The notes beneath the pieces are model-generated. The model was not told where the DNA came from. It worked only from the letters and a program-made list of their open reading frames with translations, and did no database searches. Shown here in pieces: positions 9,963 through 17,746 of a stretch of DNA of 64,000 bases; within the stretch, counting starts at the first letter, position 1; each line of letters begins with the position of its first letter. Location: the NCBI GenBank assembly GCA_012839865.1, contig DUMO01000045.1:1-64000 (forward strand), written 5' to 3'. Origin of the DNA: Clostridiaceae bacterium (GTDB taxonomy: Bacteria; Bacillota; Clostridia; CAYPLH01; DUMO01). Both the position numbers and the translations under genes were made by a program.

Positions 9963-10469
9963 TCACCCCTGTTTCAGTTTCTGCTGAAGGGCTGCATTTT
10001 TCTCTTCCACTTTTCTTGCCAGTTGCTCTTTGTAATCCCTCATTTTAGCCTTAAGCTCAGGATAGCCTGCGGATAAAATCTGTATTGCCAAAAGAGCAGC
10101 GTTTTCCGCACCGTTGATTGCTACAGTTGCAACAGGCACTCCGGAAGGCATCTGCACTATTGAAAGCAGAGAATCCAAACCGTCCATGGTGGATGATTTT
10201 ATCGGGATGCCTATTACCGGAAGTATGGTATATGCTGCAAGGACTCCCGGAAGATGTGCTGCTTTCCCGGCAGCGGCAATTATTACACCAAATCCGTTGC
10301 TTTCAGCTTCCTTTGCAAATTGGGCCGCTTTATCAGGTGTCCTGTGGGCTGAGCAAACCAGGACTTCTGTTTCAACTTTAAAATCCTTTAAAATATTTAA
10401 GCAATTTTCCACTATCGGAAAGTCTGAATCACTTCCCATTACAATGGCCACTTTGGGCTTATTGTTCAT
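9963..10469 (-). CDS. purE: N5-carboxyaminoimidazole ribonucleotide mutase
   Basis: PurE converts N5-CAIR to CAIR. The 168-residue product has the class I motifs GSDSDFPIV at residues 13-21, [18 protein letters not shown] and the octamer-forming tail. No purK is adjacent, so either purK is elsewhere or the protein is used differently; the sequence alone cannot tell. AAAGGA lies about 10 bases before the ATG. The gene begins 36 bases after the VWA gene, on the same strand, and may be read from the same message. Confidence 0.95.
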   Translation of the reverse strand: MNNKPKVAIVMGSDSDFPIVENCLNILKDFKVETEVLVCSAHRTPDKAAQFAKEAESNGFGVIIAAAGKAAHLPGVLAAYTILPVIGIPIKSSTMDGLDSLLSIVQMPSGVPVATVAINGAENAALLAIQILSAGYPELKAKMRDYKEQLARKVEEKNAALQQKLKQG

Positions 10470-10505
10470 ATTGCATCAATCCTTTCAAAATGTTTTTAGG
10501 TTTTA

Positions 10506-12884
10506 TCACATGGTAAGTTTAATATAACTCTTTGCCAAAAGTTGCGGCAACTCCGTTATTTTCCGCATTACTACATATCTTTTTACAGGAAACATCAATT
10601 CCAGTTCGCTTAAGGAGTTGTTCTCGGTGGACAGGCAGAAAACAACTATACCGTTTCTTTTTGCTTCAATACAAGCCATTCTTACATCATGCTGGGCATA
10701 TAGCCTATCTGATGTATATCCGTCAGTGTCCTGGGGCTTTCCGTCGGTAATTATTATCATCAGTTTCCTTTCACTGTCCAGCTGCTTAAGCTTGTTTGTT
10801 GTATGCCTGATAGCAGCTCCGATTCTTGTGGAGCCGTTGGGGTGGCATCCTAAAAGCCTTTTTTGCTGCACTTCCTTCCAATCCTCATCAAATTCCTTAA
10901 ATATATAATAGGAACATTTTCCTCTTCCGCCGCCCGTAAATCCGAAAATCCCAAACCTGTCATCCAGCTCCAAAAGGCCCTCCGCAAGCAGAAATGCGGC
11001 AGATTTTTCAATTTCCAATACTTTGCTGTCCTCAACGCTGTCTGCCGTTGAGCCACTGACATCTATTAGCAAGGCTGTTGCAATATCCCTTTCATCTTTG
11101 AATTTTTTGCAGTATATCCTTTCTTCAGGACAAAAACCCGCCTTTTTTTCTACAAGATAGTTAATCAGCCTGTTCAACTGCATTTCGTCTCCTGCAGTCA
11201 TATTATTTCTGGTTCTCAACAAGTCGGGCTTAAGCCTTTCAAAAACCTGGCGTATCTCTTTAGTCTGTTTTTTATCAGGCACCGGGTTCATGCTGAAGTG
11301 AGGCGATTCCATGTAAAAATCTCTAATCTCCTGAACACAGCACCACTCATGGAGATAATCCTGTGTATCATTATTCCATTCATCATAAAGGAATCCTTCC
11401 TGATTGCCACAAGTCTCACTTCCTTCAGTGAGCTCCTTTTGAAAATCCGAATCAGCAAGTTGGATTTTACCCTTATGATCATCACTTTCCTCGAAACCGC
11501 TCCTGCCGCTTTTACCATCTTTGGCGTTATCAAGCCTCCTTGCCTCATCCAGCGGGGGGCCCGGTCTTACCCGGAAGCTGTAATCCGAATAGAAGGACAG
11601 TATTCCTCCATACACATTAAGGTTGACAACGCAGTCCTGGAAAACATCGTAAAAGTTGTCGAGGACCTTTGGCAAATTATCGGCAACATCATAAAAGCTT
11701 GTGCAGGAAAAAGCAATTTCCTTCACTGTTTCGGTGAACTCATTTATCAGGACCGTAAGCTTTTTATCCATACAAAAGGTATAATCTTCACACAGCAGCC
11801 TGTATAAAATCATATGGAAAAGGGAAACCCTTCGCAAAGCAAGATTTTTCTCTTTCTCATAATCAATCATTCTGCCTATAATCCTTTTAGCGCCAGGAAA
11901 AACCTTGCAGGCTGATGAGAGGATTCTGTAAACATCAATAATATAAAACAATTCCTGTGAAATAAAGTCAGCACCCACTCCCCTGGCCTTCAAAAAATAC
12001 CCGGAGGATTCAAAACCCGCCAGCCCGTGAGCTGTCGGAAAACCATTGAAAAGATGCGCAAAGGCATTTATATAGACTGAAGCAAGGTACCACTCCCTGT
12101 TTAGTTTCACGCTGTCAAACATCATGATATCAACCGGTAAATAGAGACCGTTGAACAGGCAGACCGTGGCCGAACCCTTTATTGTCAATTCTTCGGTATC
12201 CAACTCTGATATTTCAAAAATTGAGCCTTCGAATCCGCAAATTCCTTTAAACAAGCGGACAAGCCTTTCCCTTATCTCCTTCTGGCTGCACTTTTTGCTG
12301 ATAATGTCAATCGCCTTTTTTGATGACGCAAGCTCAAGCCTGAAAAATTTCTCTGCTTCTTTAGGCTTGTGGGAAAACATGCGAATTCCCTCGTCTGCAA
12401 ATTCCTTAACTTTCTCCACGGAAACAGCATCTTTGATTTTTTGGTACCCCTCCAGAAAAGCAAGGGCGCATTCTGCTCCAATGCTTTCTTCCACAAGATG
12501 CATGACATTTATAATGAAACGCATTTCAGATGGATTGGCAACCTCAATGCTTCTGTTCCATAACTCAAAATACCGGATTGCAAAATATAGTTTGGTATTT
12601 AAAAGTTTCAGTCCAAAACCTGCCCAGCTCTCCAAAAGGTCCGGTACGGATAAAATCCACGACAATTTTCCCTCCAGTGCCTGAAGAAAAGCGTCGGCTG
12701 CGTGATCGGTGCCAAAATCCTTCCCCACCAATTCCATGTAAGCTCTGTCAAAGGCCAAAAAAGCCCGGTTTTCGTAAGAGGTGTCCAACTGGCCGCTCTG
12801 TTCAATCCTCCCTAAGGCTTCGGCAAACTTTTCTCTATAACCCCATGCAACATTTTTTAATCTCGAGTTCCAACTGGTATGCAT
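10506..12884 (-). CDS. VWA-domain protein of the CbbO/NorD type
   Basis: The 792-residue product has a long helical N-terminal part without recognised motifs, an acidic linker (about residues 440-520), and a C-terminal von Willebrand factor A domain. The metal-ion-dependent adhesion site is intact: DVSGSTADS, a Thr in GSTRIGAA, and IIITDGKPQD. Proteins of this type work with a CbbQ/NorQ AAA+ ATPase to remodel or load metal cofactors into a target enzyme. The partner is the next gene upstream, 16 bases away. The client is unknown here: there is no Rubisco, nitric oxide reductase or gas-vesicle gene in the window, and the downstream neighbour is purE. That it helps a purine enzyme would be speculation. 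Confidence 0.85.
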   Translation of the reverse strand: MHTSWNSRLKNVAWGYREKFAEALGRIEQSGQLDTSYENRAFLAFDRAYMELVGKDFGTDHAADAFLQALEGKLSWILSVPDLLESWAGFGLKLLNTKLYFAIRYFELWNRSIEVANPSEMRFIINVMHLVEESIGAECALAFLEGYQKIKDAVSVEKVKEFADEGIRMFSHKPKEAEKFFRLELASSKKAIDIISKKCSQKEIRERLVRLFKGICGFEGSIFEISELDTEELTIKGSATVCLFNGLYLPVDIMMFDSVKLNREWYLASVYINAFAHLFNGFPTAHGLAGFESSGYFLKARGVGADFISQELFYIIDVYRILSSACKVFPGAKRIIGRMIDYEKEKNLALRRVSLFHMILYRLLCEDYTFCMDKKLTVLINEFTETVKEIAFSCTSFYDVADNLPKVLDNFYDVFQDCVVNLNVYGGILSFYSDYSFRVRPGPPLDEARRLDNAKDGKSGRSGFEESDDHKGKIQLADSDFQKELTEGSETCGNQEGFLYDEWNNDTQDYLHEWCCVQEIRDFYMESPHFSMNPVPDKKQTKEIRQVFERLKPDLLRTRNNMTAGDEMQLNRLINYLVEKKAGFCPEERIYCKKFKDERDIATALLIDVSGSTADSVEDSKVLEIEKSAAFLLAEGLLELDDRFGIFGFTGGGRGKCSYYIFKEFDEDWKEVQQKRLLGCHPNGSTRIGAAIRHTTNKLKQLDSERKLMIIITDGKPQDTDGYTSDRLYAQHDVRMACIEAKRNGIVVFCLSTENNSLSELELMFPVKRYVVMRKITELPQLLAKSYIKLTM

Positions 12885-12900
12885 TTTTGCTCCTGATTCT

Positions 12901-13734
12901 TTATTGTAATTTTTCTTCCTCGAAAAACATTCTTATTATATCTTCAATGGAATTCATGACTTCCGGATCATCTGTCAAGGTCCGGGTAACAGCGGTCTTT
13001 AAGGCAAGCCATGGCGAAAGACCTCCTTTTATCAGTCTTCCTGCATACACCAGCAGTCTGGTGCTTGCCCCTTCAATCAAACCATATCCCTGCAGATTTC
13101 TTATTTTTTCCCCCAGCATTGCAAGGGTTTCGCACATTTCCTCCGGCAGCCGGGTTTCAGATTCAATTATTTTTTTCTCCACCTCAACAGAGGGATGGTT
13201 GAAAATAATGCTCGAGAACCTTTGCTTTGTGCTTTCCTTCAGATTTTTCCTTATGCTCTGGTCCCCTGGATTGAAAGATAAAACCAGCATAAAATCGGGA
13301 TGGGCTTTTAAAACCTCCCCAGTCCTGTCAAGGTACAATATCCTCCTGTCGTCGGTGAGAGAATGTATCAGAACCGTAGTGTCGTTTCTTGCTTCCACAA
13401 TCTCATCCAGGTAGCATATACCTCCATGTCTTACTGCCAGGGTAAGAGGCCCGTCCTGCCAGACAGTCTCCTCCCCCTTTAAAAGATATCTTCCCACAAG
13501 ATCCGAGGATGTCAAATCTTCATGGCAGGATACCGTAATCAAAGGTTGGTTGAGCTTATATGCCATATGCTGCAAAAACCTTGTCTTTCCGCATCCTGTA
13601 GGGCCTTTGATAATAAGAGGAATCCTCTGTCTCCATGCGCTAAGGAATATTTCCTCCTCATTGTCCTGGCTTATATAATTTGGTTTTTCTTTAATCCTGT
13701 ATTCGTTAATCACAGTATTTTTTTCGTTTTTCAT
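12901..13734 (-). CDS. MoxR-type AAA+ ATPase of the CbbQ/NirQ/NorQ family
   Basis: The 277-residue product has a Walker A GPTGCGKT, a Walker B ICYLDEI, sensor motifs LVLSFNPG and KQRFSS, and the small C-terminal lid typical of CbbQ. It should act with the VWA protein encoded immediately downstream as a chaperone pair that activates a client enzyme. I chose the ATG at 13734, preceded by AGGGGGA; the in-frame TTG five codons upstream overlaps that box. It is the first gene of a minus-strand run that continues into purE. The 226-base gap upstream has no riboswitch I can support. Confidence 0.9.
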   Translation of the reverse strand: MKNEKNTVINEYRIKEKPNYISQDNEEEIFLSAWRQRIPLIIKGPTGCGKTRFLQHMAYKLNQPLITVSCHEDLTSSDLVGRYLLKGEETVWQDGPLTLAVRHGGICYLDEIVEARNDTTVLIHSLTDDRRILYLDRTGEVLKAHPDFMLVLSFNPGDQSIRKNLKESTKQRFSSIIFNHPSVEVEKKIIESETRLPEEMCETLAMLGEKIRNLQGYGLIEGASTRLLVYAGRLIKGGLSPWLALKTAVTRTLTDDPEVMNSIEDIIRMFFEEEKLQ

Positions 13735-13960
13735 GTGTTCCCCCTGCAACTTTTATGCCATAAATATTAGCGTTATACTTCATACGCAAAATGAGTTAAT
13801 ATACATTTTACCATAATCAAAGCATGAATAACTATTACGGAAGTAAAAAAACTTGACAAGAGGGCACTAGATGTTTTACAGAAATTTATATTAAACAATT
13901 ACGCATGGCCGACATTGCCAAGAACAGCAAACCGTGTAAAAGAAATGTATGCAATATGTT

Positions 13961-14434
13961 TCACATATTAGCTTCCGCAAATTTTTCATACTCTTTCAGG
14001 ACATGGGGGTTGGTTTCAAAAAAATTATTCAAAAGGTCAATTTTGGCCAGCGTATCTGCGCTGATATTGTGTTCAATCAACTCGGTTTCTTTCAGCAGAT
14101 TTTCAGTTATACCTATGCTTCTTAGGAATCTTTCAATGACATTATGCCTGAACAAAAGAAATTCTCCATACTTTTTGCCGCTTTCTGTAAGGGAAATGAT
14201 TCCGTACTTCTGATATTCCAAAAGCTTGAGTTCGGCAAGCTTCTGGACCATTTTGGTTGCAGAGGAAGGCTTTACATTTAAAAGCTCCGCCAGGGCATTA
14301 ATACGCATATACCCTTTTTCACCGGCGTTTCTGTAAATCATTTCAAGATAGTCTTCCATGGCGGAAGTCAAAATTTTATCTTCCTGTTTCAGCAATTGAT
14401 ATCCACGTACAGTGTAAAATTCATTATTATTCAT
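13961..14434 (-). CDS. DtxR/MntR-family metal-dependent repressor
   Basis: The 157-residue product has the DtxR-type winged helix in residues 20-90 (AMEDYLEMIYR, then MRINALAELLNVKPSSATKMVQKLAELKLL in two parts) and a metal-binding dimerisation domain with His and Glu residues (RHNVIERFL, ELIEHNIS). There is no SH3-like third domain, so it is the short MntR/IdeR-like form. It is transcribed away from feoA across a 171-base gap, which suggests that it controls Fe2+ uptake. Whether Fe2+ or Mn2+ is the signal cannot be read from the sequence. Confidence 0.88.
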   Translation of the reverse strand: MNNNEFYTVRGYQLLKQEDKILTSAMEDYLEMIYRNAGEKGYMRINALAELLNVKPSSATKMVQKLAELKLLEYQKYGIISLTESGKKYGEFLLFRHNVIERFLRSIGITENLLKETELIEHNISADTLAKIDLLNNFFETNPHVLKEYEKFAEANM

Positions 14435-14544
14435 TTTAAAATATCCTTCCCGGCAACGTTAAAATTCTGGTTGCCGCATTGTCATTCTAAATATATTCGT
14501 AACACTATCATTCTATGTAACATATATTAGTCTTGAGAAAATAA

Positions 14545-14561
14545 TTTAGGCGCAGCTTAAA
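14545..14561. promoter_or_regulatory. Candidate operator for the DtxR-type repressor upstream of feoA
   Basis: TTTAGGC (14545-14551) and GCTTAAA (14555-14561) form an imperfect inverted repeat around a 3-base centre, 45 bases before feoA. The AT-rich form with GC near the centre fits DtxR-family sites in general. No second copy was found, so this is a candidate only. Confidence 0.35.
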
Positions 14562-14605
14562 AAGATAATATAACCCTTTGACATAATCAGGCCGGAGGTC
14601 ATGCC

Positions 14606-14848
14606 ATGAATAATCAATATATTCCTTTAAACAGTCTTCCCATAGGGAAAAAAGCAAGAGTGAAAGCCCTTGTGTCCGACGGAAACTTACGCAGGAGAAT
14701 GCTGGACTTTGGGCTTATTTCAGACACACTGGTTGAAGCGCTGCAAAAAAGTCCCTCAGGTGACCCTGTAGCATATCATATTCGAGGAGCGGTTATTGCA
14801 CTTCGTTCTGAAGAAGCCAGCCAGATTATAGTGGAACCAACTTATTAA
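14606..14848 (+). CDS. feoA: FeoA-like protein of the ferrous iron uptake system
   Basis: The 80-residue product is a single SH3-like FeoA domain (PLNSLPIGKKARVKAL ... RRRMLDFGLISDTLVEAL ... YHIRGAVIALRSEEA). FeoA is a small cytoplasmic partner of FeoB. A GGAGG-type box (GCCGGAGGTC) precedes the ATG. feoB starts 13 bases after its stop, so the pair forms an operon. There is no feoC. Confidence 0.93.
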   Translation: MNNQYIPLNSLPIGKKARVKALVSDGNLRRRMLDFGLISDTLVEALQKSPSGDPVAYHIRGAVIALRSEEASQIIVEPTY

Positions 14849-14861
14849 GGAGTTTCTTGTC

Positions 14862-17024
14862 ATGGGTCTTACAAAACAATCTACAGGCACAGGCGTTTTG
14901 GACAGTGTACTTCGTATTGAACACAATATTCCCGGAAGCAAGGTAATTGCTCTGGCCGGGAATCCTAATGTAGGTAAAAGCACAGTTTTCAACAGCCTTA
15001 CCGGGTTGAATCAACATACCGGCAACTGGCCGGGAAAAACAGTTGCCAGCGCCCAGGGTAAAATTAAACATAAAGGAATTTCCTTCACCATGGTTGACAT
15101 ACCGGGTACATATTCTCTTATGGCAAACTCTGCAGAAGAAGAGGTTGCCAGGGATTTCATATGTTTCGGGAAACCCGGTGCAATCGTTATTGTTACAGAT
15201 GCCACATGCCTGGAACGCAACATGAACCTGGTTCTTCAAACACTGGAAATCAGCGACAGGGTTGTTATCTGTGTCAATCTTATTGATGAAGCCCAAAGAA
15301 AGAAAATTTCAATTGATTATAAAGAACTTTCAAAGGAGCTTGGGGTACCGGTAATTCCTACCAATGCCCGAAGCAATTACGGACTTGATAAACTGATGGA
15401 TGCAGTTTACGATATTGCCATCGGCGAACCTGGTACCAGGCCTGTTTCCATAACATACGACGATGAAATTGAGACGGCAATAAAAATACTGAGTCCCAGG
15501 ATTTCCGAGCTTGCCGGCGGCAGTCTCAACGCCCGCTGGGTTGCCCTGAAGTTAATTGAAGGGGATGCCTCCCTTTTAAAATCTCTTAATGAATATCTTG
15601 GTCTGGACATAACAAAAGATGAAGCCCTTTTGGAGCTTCTTGACACTGTAAAGGAAAAAATATTCAATAATATGGACCCGGGCTTGCTAAGAGACAGGAT
15701 GGTATCAGGATTGGTGCATATGGCAGAGAGAATTTGCAAACGCACAGTACATTTTCAGGATGCACATTATGACAACATGGACAGAAAAATCGACCGCATA
15801 TTGACTTCCCGCGTCCTTGGTATACCAATTATGATCGGGCTTCTGGCATTTATTTTCTGGCTTACAATAACAGCAGCAAATGTTCCTTCAGAAATAATTG
15901 CCTCATTCCTTTTCCGGATTGAAGAACACCTGACTGCTTTTTTCATCCGTCAGGGGCTTCCCGGCTGGGTCCATGGAGTGCTTGTCCTGGGCATCTACAG
16001 AACGGTGGCGTGGGTTGTATCAGTCATGCTTCCCCCAATGGCAATATTCTTTCCATTTTTTACGCTGCTTGAAGACCTTGGGTATTTGCCCAGAATAGCT
16101 TTCAACCTTGATAATTTTTTCAAAAAGGCATGTGCCCATGGCAAACAGGCACTGACCATGTGCATGGGTTTCGGTTGCAATGCCGCCGGTGTGATAGGAT
16201 GCAGAATCATTGACTCCCCAAGGGAACGGCTGATTGCAACTCTAACAAACAATTTTGTGCCTTGCAACGGGCGTTTTCCAACCCTTATAGCGATTATTGC
16301 CATGTTCTTTGCCAAATCACACCTTGGAGCTCTGCAGCCTGTTGTTTCAACCTTGCTTTTAACCGGGATTGTTGTGTTGGGTATTGCTATAACATTGTTT
16401 ATATCAAAAATACTTTCAAAAACCATATTAAAAGGCATTCCTTCATCCTTTGCCCTGGAACTTCCTCCCTACAGGAAACCTCAGATAGGCAGGATTATTA
16501 TAAGATCCATTCTTGACAGAACAGTCTTTGTACTTGGCCGTGCTGTTATGGTAGCTGCACCGGCGGGTCTTATAATCTGGGTAATGGCCAATATTAATAT
16601 CGGCGGTTATAGTATTCTGGCTTATTGCACAAGTTTTCTTGATCCCTTTGCCACGTTAATCGGACTGGACGGAAGCATTCTGATGGCTTTCATACTTGGC
16701 TTTCCGGCAAATGAAATAGTAATCCCGATTGTTATCATGAGTTACATGTCTTCGGGAAGCATACATGAACTTGGCAGTCTGATTGAGTTGAAAGAACTTT
16801 TGGTCTCCAACGGCTGGACGTGGGTGACGGCAATATGCGTCATGATTTTCTCATTAATGCACTGGCCTTGCGGCACCACCTTGTGGACAATAAGAAAAGA
16901 AACCCAAAGCTGGAAATGGACAATAGCATCTTTCCTTATCCCAACCCTGACGGGCATTATTATATGTTTTGTCGTGGCAGGCACTGCCCGCCTGTTGGGG
17001 CTTGGAGGTTTTCAGGGCTTATAG
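14862..17024 (+). CDS. feoB: Ferrous iron transporter FeoB
   Basis: FeoB carries Fe2+ across the cytoplasmic membrane. The N-terminal GTPase domain starts near residue 27 with G1 GNPNVGKS, then G3 DIPGTYSL, G4 VNLIDEA (NLID in place of the more common NMxD) and G5 TNARSNYG. The membrane part (about residues 320-710) has the two gate regions with conserved cysteines and prolines, LPRIAFNLD and GFGCNAAGVIGCR, and the later NEIVIPIV. At 720 residues it is of normal length for the short clostridial form. It follows feoA in the same operon and faces the DtxR-type regulator gene. Confidence 0.95.
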   Translation: MGLTKQSTGTGVLDSVLRIEHNIPGSKVIALAGNPNVGKSTVFNSLTGLNQHTGNWPGKTVASAQGKIKHKGISFTMVDIPGTYSLMANSAEEEVARDFICFGKPGAIVIVTDATCLERNMNLVLQTLEISDRVVICVNLIDEAQRKKISIDYKELSKELGVPVIPTNARSNYGLDKLMDAVYDIAIGEPGTRPVSITYDDEIETAIKILSPRISELAGGSLNARWVALKLIEGDASLLKSLNEYLGLDITKDEALLELLDTVKEKIFNNMDPGLLRDRMVSGLVHMAERICKRTVHFQDAHYDNMDRKIDRILTSRVLGIPIMIGLLAFIFWLTITAANVPSEIIASFLFRIEEHLTAFFIRQGLPGWVHGVLVLGIYRTVAWVVSVMLPPMAIFFPFFTLLEDLGYLPRIAFNLDNFFKKACAHGKQALTMCMGFGCNAAGVIGCRIIDSPRERLIATLTNNFVPCNGRFPTLIAIIAMFFAKSHLGALQPVVSTLLLTGIVVLGIAITLFISKILSKTILKGIPSSFALELPPYRKPQIGRIIIRSILDRTVFVLGRAVMVAAPAGLIIWVMANINIGGYSILAYCTSFLDPFATLIGLDGSILMAFILGFPANEIVIPIVIMSYMSSGSIHELGSLIELKELLVSNGWTWVTAICVMIFSLMHWPCGTTLWTIRKETQSWKWTIASFLIPTLTGIIICFVVAGTARLLGLGGFQGL

Positions 17025-17051
17025 TTGACATGGCTGATTAAAGAACAATAA

Positions 17052-17498
17052 CCTCAAATAACCGCATTTGCAAGGATAAACTCAACTGGTATCTATGAAT
17101 TGTGCACAGAAGAACAGGGCAAAGGCATCAACCCCGAATACGGACTGGAAGTGTGGCAGACTTTGTTGATAAATAGCGTGATACCCAAAAAAGAGTATGT
17201 TGATTTTGCTCTGAATCATATTAACTGGATATTGGGAATAAATCCGAGAAATCTTTGTATGATGAAAGGAATAGGTACCAACAACCCAAGAATAAGACCG
17301 GGCGGCACCCTTGACGGATGCATTTGCCATGGTATTATAGCAGATCATGAGTTTGACAGGCCATGGCTTGGCATCTGGATGGATGATAAACTGGACTGGC
17401 ACAAAGATTACATTGCCGGTTATAAAATCTGGGCTCAGGGAGAAGCACTTATAAGGGGCACCTCCTGTTTCATGATGGGATTATCCTTGCTGAAATAG
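17052..17498 (+). pseudogene. C-terminal fragment of a GH9-like six-hairpin glycosidase
   Basis: This frame opens just after a stop at 17049 and has no ATG with a ribosome-binding site before its first family-like residues; the best start is TTG 17100. The about 140 residues resemble the last helices of GH9-like or related (alpha/alpha)6 glycosidases: VDFALNHINWILGINPRNLCMM, read as FALNHINWILGINP, then GTNNPRIRPGG, and AGYKIWAQGEALIRGTS. The catalytic domain upstream is absent, replaced by feoB 27 bases away. I interpret it as a remnant of a deleted gene. The exact family is uncertain. Confidence 0.6.
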
Positions 17499-17557
17499 CT
17501 GTATAATGCTGTTTTGAAAAAATTACATAAAAATATTATAAAAAAATTGGTAATCTA

Positions 17558-17586
17558 TTGACATGTGACAAAATGTCTACTATAAT
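17558..17586 (+). promoter_or_regulatory. Consensus sigma-A promoter for the small RNA gene
   Basis: TTGACA (17558-17563) and TATAAT (17581-17586) match the consensus exactly with a 17-base spacer. Transcription should start near 17593. Confidence 0.85.
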
Positions 17587-17592
17587 AAGACT

Positions 17593-17737
17593 GTGGCTAA
17601 ACGTAACAAATGATCGCAAAATGCGATTATGGCTTGGTGTTGGTGTTGGTGTTAATGTGCACCGAGTGTTGGTGCAAGTACTGGTTCTTTTTATACAGTA
17701 CTATGAAATAGGCAGTATTTGACTGCCTCTTTTTTTT
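17593..17737 (+). ncRNA. Free-standing structured small RNA of about 145 bases
   Basis: A perfect promoter lies directly upstream and a Rho-independent terminator ends the unit: AGGCAGT (17710-17716), loop, ACTGCCT (17722-17728), then a T-run to 17737. Between them I can pair three hairpins: a 9-bp stem at 17610-17618/17622-17630 with an AAA loop, TGCACC/GGTGCA at 17658-17663/17671-17676, and AGTACTG/CAGTACT at 17677-17683/17696-17702. A TTGGTG repeat (three copies and a part, about 17634-17654) lies in the single-stranded stretch between the first two. No open frame with a ribosome-binding site fits inside. It is not 6S RNA, tmRNA, SRP RNA or RNase P by any feature I can see. The terminator ends 10 bases from the stop of the convergent AraC gene. 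Confidence 0.75.
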
Positions 17738-17746
17738 GGGCAAAAA

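Noticed and set aside
13735-13800. Possible purine riboswitch before the ATPase-VWA-pur run
   Set aside because: The minus strand contains TATAACGCTAATATTTATGG, which faintly resembles the 5' half of the purine aptamer, but the second arm, the loop partner and the 3' core are absent, and the ribosome-binding site follows at once.
17634-17654. TTGGTG tandem repeat as a CRISPR-like or microsatellite array
   Set aside because: The unit is six bases with no spacers and lies inside a transcribed structured RNA; no cas gene is in the window.
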